Shown here: in pieces, positions 1-6,116 of the stretch
Layout: each line of letters opens with the position of its first letter
How positions within the stretch are numbered: position 1 is the stretch's first letter
DNA from: an uncultured archaeon
GTDB lineage: Archaea > Aenigmatarchaeota > Aenigmatarchaeia > GW2011-AR5
Direction of reading: 5' to 3'
Assembly: GCA_903825675.1 (NCBI GenBank)
Contig: CAIKBN010000021.1
Coordinates: 1-12,514 of the forward strand
DNA length: 12,514 nucleotides
Position numbers and translations under genes: made by a program
Notes under the pieces: generated by a model
What the model was told of the DNA's origin: nothing
Database searches by the model: none
Seen by the model: only the letters and a program-made list of their open reading frames with translations

Positions 1-126
1 CGGCCTTGTTGTAGTTGTTGAAGATGTTGTTGTGGTTGTCGTCGGCCTTGTTGTAGTTGTTGAAGATGTTGTTGTGGTTGTCGTCGGCCTTGTTGTAGTT
101 GTTGAAGATGTTGTTGTGGTTGTCGT
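1..126 (-). repeat. Three tandem copies of a 42-bp repeat coding a Thr/Ser linker
   Basis: Positions 1-42, 43-84 and 85-126 are identical. Read on the minus strand in the frame of the surface protein, each gives 14 residues: six Thr, two Ser, four Thr, Arg, Pro. The array reaches the window edge, so the true copy number is unknown. Because the unit is a multiple of three, copy-number change would lengthen or shorten the linker without a frameshift. Confidence 0.95.
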
Positions 127-3100
127 AGTTGAACTTTTTAAACATGCCCCAGCATTGCATCCATATGGACAGGTATAAGTTTCTGTTCTGATATACTCCC
201 CTTCACAATAGGTTTCTAGCACTTCTTCTCCACTATTCAAATCACAATTACTGTTAGAACAACATGAATCAGTAAATGAACCCCTCTGACCACCAAATAT
301 GCCTGTTGCAGTCCCTTTCACATAATACTCCTTTCCACCATCAGAATCAGTGCATGTTGCACTAATAACAACCAGTTTCCATTGGCAATTCTGGTTAGTG
401 CTGTCCCCATCAATTCCCACTACAATATCCTTTGCTGCAAAACCTGACCATGTTTTTATTGGATTGGTATTTCCCTCAATATAGTATACCAGCTCACATG
501 TAGTAACGTTATAAATATAAAGGTCATTCACATTGCAGCCAGTTCCAGAATACGTTAGCCATATAGTCACATCCTTATTCGCAGACCCAGTTACCTTATA
601 ATATTTCCAGTCAGTTGCATTCAAGCAGCCTGTAATGCTTGATCCAAGAGTTACTGATCCATCAGGGCTGTAGCATGTTGAATAGCTTCTAGGGCATTTT
701 CCTGATACAGGAAGTGTGGTTGTCGTTACTGGTATTATCACTGTCGTCGTGGTAGTAGGTGTTGTACTTGTTGTCGTTATCGGTATTGTCACTGTTGTAG
801 TGCTTGTTGTTATTCCAAAGTTTGTCGAAGCCGCAATTGTATACCCTTTCCCAAACAGACTTATCGACTCGCCTATTATTCCCGCACCCCCTACACCTTT
901 ATCGAAAACGACCTTTGCTTTGTATACATAGTTTGATGTGGTTGCCGCACTCGGATTGGATCCGGAAATATGCCTTAATATTAGTTGCGGGTCTTGAGTT
1001 GAGCCTACAGGCTGAGAGAGATATTGTGCAAATTGCACAGTAAAGTCATCTGATAATTCTATATATTTATCATAATTATACAATGTTGACAAAGATGAAT
1101 CTTCTAATGTGCCTGATCTAAGGACATTCGGAAGTTCTGCACTTGTAAATATAGATCTCGCACCAGCCTTTCTCAGATAATCATCCAAGTATATTTTTGT
1201 GTTTGTAGTTGCCACTGATGCTCCTTCACCAGTGATATTTATCCCTCCTGGTACGGATCCGCCAATATTCACAGCACCGTCTGGACCCAAAACAAAGAAG
1301 TCCATTGTTGCTTGGGTGTCTGGATACAACAACTTCACAGTATCTTGGCCGTATGTGTTTCTCTCTGCAAAAACACCATACAAGTCAACATATTGTGTCT
1401 TGTAAGTGTCAGAAACCAGAGCAGCTGAATCTCTATTAGTGTATGTGAAATCTGGTGCGCCTGCCATTATCTGGGTAACTGTACCTGACATCTCGCTTGA
1501 TGCCGGTATCCAAACACTATACGCATTGCCTAGCGAATCTGCCTCTTCTATAAGTGCTATTGCATCTTCTGCGTAAGCTGTCATTGAAGAACCTGCTGGC
1601 TTTATTGATATCGTACTGTTGCTGCCTGTGGAGGTTACTATGTAATAAGCTCCACCAACTGATGTCTTGCCTAAATTCAATGCACATGAATTTGATGCAC
1701 TTGACATATCAAGGCTACTACAACCAGATGCTGAATAACCAGGATATGCTGTTAGGCCCAGATATTGTTTTCCTCCTGAAAACCATGTGTTTGCAGTAAC
1801 GATACCAGTCGGTAATATCAACAACTGGCCATTTAAAATAGTAACCGGCGTAGGGTTCTTTGCAAATGCATATTTCTCACCCTTTTTACCTAGTATTACT
1901 GGCCATACTGTGTTCTCTGTTCCAACACTTCCATAATATGCACCACTTCCCCAGGTTATTCTTACATAATATTTTGATTGAGTACCATCTATGTAGTAGG
2001 TCTGACCATCTATTACCTTTGTTGCTTTTTTTCCTGTTCCCATAGGAATAGTGTACACAGTTCCGCCACTGAAAACATCTGTAAGCTCAGCATAGCCTGT
2101 TGTTGAACCATCGTTCTGAAGATTTGTTAGCTGGAACAGGTGCGAATAACGTCCTGCATCTGCAATGAAATACTGGTATTCATATACAGGCTGCCCTTCT
2201 GCAACAACATAGTCATAGCCAGCACCATCTTCCATATCAATGCTACCTGTACCATGTGCCCATGGAATTGTCCTTGTATAACCCCTATAATCCGTGAATG
2301 TTGCAGTAAGCATGTTATCTCCGGAACTCTTGATATCAAGCAATGCTCTATCACTGCTCATAAGATCTGGTGTTACTGCTGCAAAGTCAAGGCTGAATGT
2401 ATGGAATATAGGGTCATTGAACGCTTGACTTGCCTTTAGTACATCAGCAGTTGACTTGGAGCCAACAACATATATCTCTATCATTGTCAGCTTACCGTCT
2501 GAAGTGAAAAGATCAACATAAGTTCCATCTATATTAGTGTTTACTCCAGCAGAAGTTGTATACGCCTTCTTGCCATCTTCTAAGGTCAATGCCTCTGCAC
2601 CTAATAAAACCTTTGCCTGATTGTCTGTTCTTGTTGCACCGTAGAAGAAAACATCGTTTACATATACCTGCAGACCTCCTATGGTCTTTACCTGAAACTT
2701 GTCTATGCTTTTAGTGTCTATACCTACAGTAATAACTACAGTATCAGAGTCCACCACACCCATGAGGTTAACATCGTATTCTACACCAGCTATAACTACT
2801 TTTGTTGGCATCCCCTGCGTTAATACAACAGTGTTCGCAGCATTGTAGAGAACCAGCTTTGAAGCAGTTGTAAGGAGTGTAGTAGTAGTTGTCGTTACTG
2901 GTATTATCACTGTCGTCGTGGTAGTAGGTGTTGTACTTGTTGTCGTTATCGGTATTGTCACTGTTGTAGTGCTTGTCGTAGTTGTCGTAACACCCGGACA
3001 AGGCCATGTTAATGTCAAATCATTATTATTCTCATTAGACTCTCTTATGCTATTATCGCAGTCAGCATGAACCATAATCGTGTCGCTTGTCCCAGAACAA

Positions 3101-4080
3101 GCCCAGTTATAAATACTAGCGCTACTAAAGTTACCAGTTCTGAGTTCACCAGCTCCAAAAGGATATAAGTAATTGCTCCTAGTTGCAACACCATCTACAT
3201 ATAGTGTTGAGCAAGAACCATTATATACTGTGCCAGTGACAGCACCTCCAATATTCCTTATAGAATAAAATATTGTGCCTCCTTTATTCCAGATACTTTC
3301 GACTGTAAGATCAGGAAGAGCATTATTCGGTACTGTCGTCGTAGTAGTGCTTGTAGTTGTTGTCGTTGTAGTTGCAATGCAATCTGTATCACTCGCATCT
3401 ATCTTTCCATCATCATCATTATCAATACCGTCATTGCAGTTTTCCTTCTGGGAGCATGAATAACCTCTTACAAAGCCATTGGGCTGGTACATGATGAAAT
3501 TATTCAGATCCAGCACATCCCACATGCCAATTATTCCATCGTTGTCAGTATCCCCGCAGCAGATGTTTTGGCTGCCGATACTAATAGTACTATTCCACAC
3601 AGCAGTAAGAATATCCAGATCTTTGCTGTCGATCTTTCCATCATTGTTAACATCCCCTATCCTCTGGTTTCCACCTAGGCATGTATATCTCAGAGATGGA
3701 ACTGTTGTTGTCGTAGCTCCACTAATCAAGCTGCATTTATTATCACCTGCCTTGCATTCATAATTCGTTCCAAGATCCTTGCAGTTGCAAGGTGACCATG
3801 CACAACTCCCAGTAGCATTGCATCTATATCTACCTAGCCAATTTGGCCAGCTTTCAGCAGGATTAAAACAATAGCTGGTAGGACTTCCTCCTGAGGTTGT
3901 ACATGTTACCGCCACAATATCACAAGCACCACCACCAGAATTATCAGTACATGACCCAGAAGTCGCCATGCCTGTTATATGGTCAGTTGTTTTTTCAACA
4001 TCCTGGTTCAGGAAAAGTGCAGACGTAAGCGCTATAAGGAAAAGCAAACCAATTGTAAGAGGTCCAGTCCCGCGCGACAT
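1..4080 (-). CDS. Giant modular S-layer-like surface protein with dockerin-like and CARDB-like domains (partial, C-terminus beyond left edge)
   Basis: The frame is open from the ATG at 4078-4080 to base 1, giving 1360 codons without a stop. Residues 8-24 are hydrophobic and would target the protein for export. MSRG before this segment could instead be a class III (pilin-type) signal. Residues 43-116 hold ten cysteines, probably disulfide-bonded. Residues 143-188 carry two dockerin-type calcium loops, D143/N145/D147/D154 and D177/D179/D181/D188. Residues 215-234 (CNDGIDNDDDGKID core) are another Asp-rich calcium-type motif. Residues 255-361 resemble CARDB, ending in the typical ESNENNND. Residues 400-1086 resemble archaeal S-layer proteins of DPANN type. 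Residues 1123-1318 are a second cysteine-rich module. Thr-rich linkers, likely O-glycosylated, join the modules. The protein probably forms part of the cell envelope. Domain names come from motif recognition, and the S-layer call is the least certain. Confidence 0.8.
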   Translation of the reverse strand, partial: MSRGTGPLTIGLLFLIALTSALFLNQDVEKTTDHITGMATSGSCTDNSGGGACDIVAVTCTTSGGSPTSYCFNPAESWPNWLGRYRCNATGSCAWSPCNCKDLGTNYECKAGDNKCSLISGATTTTVPSLRYTCLGGNQRIGDVNNDGKIDSKDLDILTAVWNSTISIGSQNICCGDTDNDGIIGMWDVLDLNNFIMYQPNGFVRGYSCSQKENCNDGIDNDDDGKIDASDTDCIATTTTTTTSTTTTTVPNNALPDLTVESIWNKGGTIFYSIRNIGGAVTGTVYNGSCSTLYVDGVATRSNYLYPFGAGELRTGNFSSASIYNWACSGTSDTIMVHADCDNSIRESNENNNDLTLTWPCPGVTTTTTSTTTVTIPITTTSTTPTTTTTVIIPVTTTTTTLLTTASKLVLYNAANTVVLTQGMPTKVVIAGVEYDVNLMGVVDSDTVVITVGIDTKSIDKFQVKTIGGLQVYVNDVFFYGATRTDNQAKVLLGAEALTLEDGKKAYTTSAGVNTNIDGTYVDLFTSDGKLTMIEIYVVGSKSTADVLKASQAFNDPIFHTFSLDFAAVTPDLMSSDRALLDIKSSGDNMLTATFTDYRGYTRTIPWAHGTGSIDMEDGAGYDYVVAEGQPVYEYQYFIADAGRYSHLFQLTNLQNDGSTTGYAELTDVFSGGTVYTIPMGTGKKATKVIDGQTYYIDGTQSKYYVRITWGSGAYYGSVGTENTVWPVILGKKGEKYAFAKNPTPVTILNGQLLILPTGIVTANTWFSGGKQYLGLTAYPGYSASGCSSLDMSSASNSCALNLGKTSVGGAYYIVTSTGSNSTISIKPAGSSMTAYAEDAIALIEEADSLGNAYSVWIPASSEMSGTVTQIMAGAPDFTYTNRDSAALVSDTYKTQYVDLYGVFAERNTYGQDTVKLLYPDTQATMDFFVLGPDGAVNIGGSVPGGINITGEGASVATTNTKIYLDDYLRKAGARSIFTSAELPNVLRSGTLEDSSLSTLYNYDKYIELSDDFTVQFAQYLSQPVGSTQDPQLILRHISGSNPSAATTSNYVYKAKVVFDKGVGGAGIIGESISLFGKGYTIAASTNFGITTSTTTVTIPITTTSTTPTTTTTVIIPVTTTTLPVSGKCPRSYSTCYSPDGSVTLGSSITGCLNATDWKYYKVTGSANKDVTIWLTYSGTGCNVNDLYIYNVTTCELVYYIEGNTNPIKTWSGFAAKDIVVGIDGDSTNQNCQWKLVVISATCTDSDGGKEYYVKGTATGIFGGQRGSFTDSCCSNSNCDLNSGEEVLETYCEGEYIRTETYTCPYGCNAGACLKSSTTTTTTTSSTTTTRPTTTTTTSSTTTTRPTTTTTTSSTTTTRP
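719..807 (-). repeat. 89-bp perfect direct repeat, copy 1 (Thr linker)
   Basis: Positions 719-807 are identical to 2888-2976 in the same gene and the same reading frame (offset 2169 = 3 x 723). Both encode Thr-rich linkers with the short hydrophobic motifs VTIPI and VIIPV. The match ends at 808 versus 2977 (t/c). The linker separates the S-layer-like core from the second cysteine-rich module. Confidence 0.95.
2888..2976 (-). repeat. 89-bp perfect direct repeat, copy 2 (Thr linker)
   Basis: This is the second copy of the repeat at 719-807. It lies between the CARDB-like domain and the S-layer-like core, so the two copies bracket the core of about 690 residues. Both copies are in the frame of the surface protein. 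Confidence 0.95.
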
Positions 4081-4104
4081 TAACAATTATTATATGTTCA
4101 GGGA

Positions 4105-4112
4105 AATATAAA
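4105..4112 (-). promoter_or_regulatory. TATA box for a leaderless transcript of the surface protein gene
   Basis: The minus strand reads TTTATATT here, centred about 28 bases before the ATG at 4080. That places the transcription start within a base or two of the start codon, and no Shine-Dalgarno sequence is present. The box lies just beyond the stop codon (4116-4118) of the preceding gene, so the surface protein gene can be transcribed separately from the operon upstream of it. Confidence 0.6.
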
Positions 4113-4115
4113 GTT

Positions 4116-4496
4116 TCAATATCTCCTTCCGATTCTCATTTCCAGGTTCTTTAACCGCTCGTTAATCGTTTCAGTCTGGCTTCTTATTGCGCTAAGCTGG
4201 GCTTCTATCATGTCAAGCTTGTCAGCTATGTCATAATCTCTGCTTACGTCTCTTTCAGGCATAGTATCTCTAGAAAAATCCCTGTCAGGCATAGTTGGTT
4301 CAAAGCCCACAGGCTCTCTTCCAAATCTGGAAACCTCAGGCAATTCAGGGACATCAGTTCTGGTTAGCATTGGCGGTACCTCATCAGCATAAGGGTTTTC
4401 ATTACCCCCAATAACATGGCTTCTTATATCACCTATCTCACCAATGTCGTCAGATCTTCTGAGAACTTTATTCACTATGCTTCCGAATATACTCAT
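4116..4496 (-). CDS. Small protein with C-terminal coiled coil, unknown function
   Basis: This 126-residue protein is not recognised. Residues 1-88 are polar and proline-rich and look disordered. They include a tandem repeat, MPDRDFSRD then MPERDVSRD, at residues 69-86. Residues 90-122 form a heptad-patterned coiled coil (ADKLDMIEAQLSAIRSQTET continuing to about residue 122), which suggests an oligomer or a partner-binding helix. There is no signal peptide or membrane segment, so it should be cytoplasmic. Its ATG overlaps the stop of the gene before it by four bases (ATGA), with GGAGG ten bases upstream, so it is translationally coupled as the last gene of a three-gene operon. The two genes before it are paralogues of each other, and this protein may act with them. 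Confidence 0.8.
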   Translation of the reverse strand: MSIFGSIVNKVLRRSDDIGEIGDIRSHVIGGNENPYADEVPPMLTRTDVPELPEVSRFGREPVGFEPTMPDRDFSRDTMPERDVSRDYDIADKLDMIEAQLSAIRSQTETINERLKNLEMRIGRRY

Positions 4497-4990
4497 AAGA
4501 GTTTCTCCTCCCTTGAAATGCCAAGTATCTGTGTTATTTTTTCCCTTATCTGGTATATATTATCCTTTGAGAACTCTATATACTTTCTCCTCTGCTTGTA
4601 ATAAAACATGTAATTGAAAAACCACCAGAAGCTCTTCTGGATAAAATTAGTGTACTCATGGTTGGTTTCCAGCCACCCCTTTATCATAATTGTAATCCAT
4701 CCTGTCTTGTCTTTGCTGCTCTGGGCACCCTGGGCCCTTATTTTTATCCTGCTTGTTGACCATTTATCCTCATCCCTTTTGCCAAACCATACGCCATAAA
4801 ATGCTCTGGGATCATCTGTGATATCCCATCTCACATCGTTTTCGTAGAGGTCTATAGAGCTGATCTTCATGATGTCTCTCAATATACCGAGAAACATTGT
4901 GCATACCATGAACGGATTCTTTCCCTTATAATTTACTGTAATGTAATCCTGCGGTGCCAGGAGATCATCTACAATTGTAATATTACCCAT
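4493..4990 (-). CDS. Conserved-looking protein of unknown function, paralogue of the gene before it
   Basis: This 165-residue protein is not recognised. It aligns by eye over its length with the protein encoded at 4983-5510. Both have an N-terminal Y-x-G-K-x-P motif (NYKGKNP here), a central W-rich alternating stretch that reads as beta strands, and an aromatic, basic C-terminal helix (NYMFYYKQRRKYIEF here). The aromatic patch WWFFNYMFYY could touch a membrane, but it is too short and polar-flanked to be a clear transmembrane helix. Two adjacent ATGs exist, at 4993 and 4990. The GGAGG on the minus strand lies three bases before the first and six before the second, so I chose the second. The N-terminus overlaps the end of the gene before it. 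Confidence 0.8.
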   Translation of the reverse strand: MGNITIVDDLLAPQDYITVNYKGKNPFMVCTMFLGILRDIMKISSIDLYENDVRWDITDDPRAFYGVWFGKRDEDKWSTSRIKIRAQGAQSSKDKTGWITIMIKGWLETNHEYTNFIQKSFWWFFNYMFYYKQRRKYIEFSKDNIYQIREKITQILGISREEKLL

Positions 4991-5510
4991 CATGACCCTC
5001 CTTTATCATTTCCATGTAATGCTTTATGCTGCCTTCAAAATTAACACACATCTCCTTGCCCATGTTTAAGTATTCCATCCTTTTATGATGATAGAACATC
5101 CTGTGCCAGAACCTTCTCAGCATCTCATATATTATGTTCTGCTGCCATACGGTGTCCTGCGGATATTCTGTAATAAGCCTTGGTTTTATTCTTATAACAG
5201 CCCTGCCCTCTCCGCCAGCAACAAAACCCTTTAATGAGACTTCGTATGCAAGATAGCTGTACAGATCAAGTATCTTGCTTACCTCCCAGTCAATTGTAAA
5301 TCTCTCAATGTCCTTTTCTTTTTCCCAGTTGTATTCCTTTTCCTGCACATATGCATCAGGCACATTAAAAACAGTTCTGATAAGCTCATTTATTTTTTTA
5401 TAAAGTTTTTCCGGGTGCTTGCCAGAATAGCTGACCTGGATCTGCTTTACAGGCTCGAATATGTAATCCCATATCATTAATTTGGTTCTTGCCCATACCA
5501 TCCATATCAC
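4983..5510 (-). CDS. Conserved-looking protein of unknown function, first gene of the operon
   Basis: This protein of up to 175 residues is not recognised and is the diverged tandem paralogue of the next gene. Shared landmarks are SYSGKHP at residues 27-33 and RFWHRMFYHHKRMEYL at 133-148, with an alternating beta-like middle (GRAVIRIKPRLITEY). It has no signal peptide and is predicted soluble, possibly membrane-associated through its aromatic helix. The start is uncertain. The GTG at 5510 sits about 27 bases from a TATA box, which fits a leaderless transcript. In-frame ATGs follow at 5501 and 5477, and similarity with the paralogue begins only near residue 18, so the shorter starts cannot be excluded. 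It is the head of a three-gene operon with overlapping genes. Confidence 0.78.
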   Translation of the reverse strand: MIWMVWARTKLMIWDYIFEPVKQIQVSYSGKHPEKLYKKINELIRTVFNVPDAYVQEKEYNWEKEKDIERFTIDWEVSKILDLYSYLAYEVSLKGFVAGGEGRAVIRIKPRLITEYPQDTVWQQNIIYEMLRRFWHRMFYHHKRMEYLNMGKEMCVNFEGSIKHYMEMIKEGHDG

Positions 5511-5527
5511 CCAATGTAAATATGTAT

Positions 5528-5556
5528 AACGCCTATAAAATAATAATTAAGGCGTT
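5528..5556. promoter_or_regulatory. TATA box for the minus-strand operon, framed by an inverted repeat
   Basis: AACGCC (5528-5533) and GGCGTT (5551-5556) are perfect 6-bp inverted arms around a 17-base A/T spacer. The spacer holds the minus-strand TATA box ATTTTATA (5534-5541), centred about 27 bases before the GTG at 5510. Arms flanking a TATA box are what a repressor operator would look like. The arms are short, so chance is possible. Confidence 0.5.
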
Positions 5557-5587
5557 TTGGATATGTTAAAATGCCACTGCATTCTAA

Positions 5588-5618
5588 ATATTTAGTTTAA
5601 CTTTGTTAAACTAAATAT
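5588..5618. repeat. 31-bp palindrome with perfect 14-bp arms, candidate operator
   Basis: ATATTTAGTTTAAC (5588-5601) and its exact reverse complement (5605-5618) are separated by ttt. The palindrome lies in the divergent intergenic region, 16 bases before the plus-strand TATA box and about 46 bases beyond the minus-strand one. A perfect 14-bp dyad in A/T-rich DNA suits a dimeric regulator. A recombination site is a weaker alternative. Confidence 0.55.
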
Positions 5619-5634
5619 ATTTATACAGGCTGGC

Positions 5635-5642
5635 TATATAAA
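5635..5642 (+). promoter_or_regulatory. TATA box for the small membrane protein gene
   Basis: TATATAAA is centred about 26 bases before 5665, where an in-frame TTG lies. An ATG follows nine bases later at 5674. Transcription from this box would give either a leaderless TTG start or a nine-base leader before the ATG. Confidence 0.5.
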
Positions 5643-5673
5643 TCTATTAATATAAAAGTAATAATTGAGCCTC

Positions 5674-6009
5674 ATGGTATTGGAAATTATAGTTTCAGCC
5701 TTCCTGATAGCTTTCGGCCTTTTGTCTATCTTCCTCTCTATAGAAGAAGGTGTTTCTGACCCAAAGCTCATGCTTATACTTATCTTAGGTGCTGGATGTT
5801 TGATCGCAGGCTCGTGGCTTTTGATAGATACCCTGACCCTGGGCCTTATAATAAGAAAGCTCTTTGGCATTGTAATGTCCGGTCTTGGTTTATTCATGCT
5901 AATAGGCTTCCCGGATATAATGGAATACCAGCGTGAAGACATGTCCAGAGCAGGCATCTTCCTGGGCCTTTTCATGCTCGTCATCGGCATCTATTTCCTG
6001 CTTTTCTGA
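5674..6009 (+). CDS. Small four-helix integral membrane protein, unknown function
   Basis: From the ATG at 5674 this is a 111-residue, very hydrophobic protein. Four transmembrane segments are evident. The first starts at the N-terminus (VLEIIVSAFLIAFGLLSIFL). The second is LMLILILGAGCLIAGSWLLI. The third spans the RKLFGIVMSGLGLFMLIGF region. The fourth is AGIFLGLFMLVIGIYFLLF at the extreme C-terminus. Loops are short, and no catalytic motif or metal-binding cluster is visible. An in-frame TTG at 5665 would add three residues and matches the predicted transcription start, so the start is undecided. The gene has its own promoter and a T-tract terminator, so it is probably monocistronic. The divergent operon shares its regulatory region. 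Confidence 0.7.
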   Translation: MVLEIIVSAFLIAFGLLSIFLSIEEGVSDPKLMLILILGAGCLIAGSWLLIDTLTLGLIIRKLFGIVMSGLGLFMLIGFPDIMEYQREDMSRAGIFLGLFMLVIGIYFLLF

Positions 6010-6055
6010 ATAAATGCTTTGGTTCCTGTTAACTCATCAATAATGTCTGATACGA

Positions 6056-6068
6056 TTTTTTTTCTTTT
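6056..6068 (+). terminator. T-tract terminator after the membrane protein gene
   Basis: Eight T residues (6056-6063), a C and four more T residues lie 47 bases after the stop codon. No stem precedes them. Archaeal RNA polymerase terminates on such T-tracts without a hairpin. The tract separates this gene from the promoter of the next one. Confidence 0.5.
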
Positions 6069-6086
6069 CTGCCATAGAAGGTAAAC

Positions 6087-6094
6087 TTAATATA
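6087..6094 (+). promoter_or_regulatory. TATA box for the 559-residue protein gene
   Basis: TTAATATA is centred about 26 bases before the ATG at 6117, predicting a leaderless transcript. The bases before the ATG (aaataaagaaagatt) contain no GGAGG-type sequence, in line with leaderless initiation. Confidence 0.5.
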
Positions 6095-6116
6095 CAAAGA
6101 AAAATAAAGAAAGATT

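Noticed and set aside
1..126. CRISPR array
   Set aside because: The 42-bp units are directly adjacent with no spacers, and they encode a Thr linker in frame with the large surface protein.
716..931. Valine-rich plus-strand reading frames over the Thr linkers (also 3275-3463)
   Set aside because: They are the antisense of Thr codons (ACA/ACG read as TGT/CGT-type frames) inside a minus-strand frame of 1360 open codons with clear domains.
5588..5618. dif-type Xer recombination site
   Set aside because: The arm length and A/T content are loosely similar, but the central spacer is too short and the arms do not match a dif consensus I can recall. A regulatory dyad is simpler.
5634..5990. Minus-strand frame opposite the small membrane protein
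   Set aside because: It would run across the plus-strand promoter region and gives a proline/serine/lysine-rich sequence without domain character, whereas the plus frame gives four clean membrane helices and has a TATA box and terminator.
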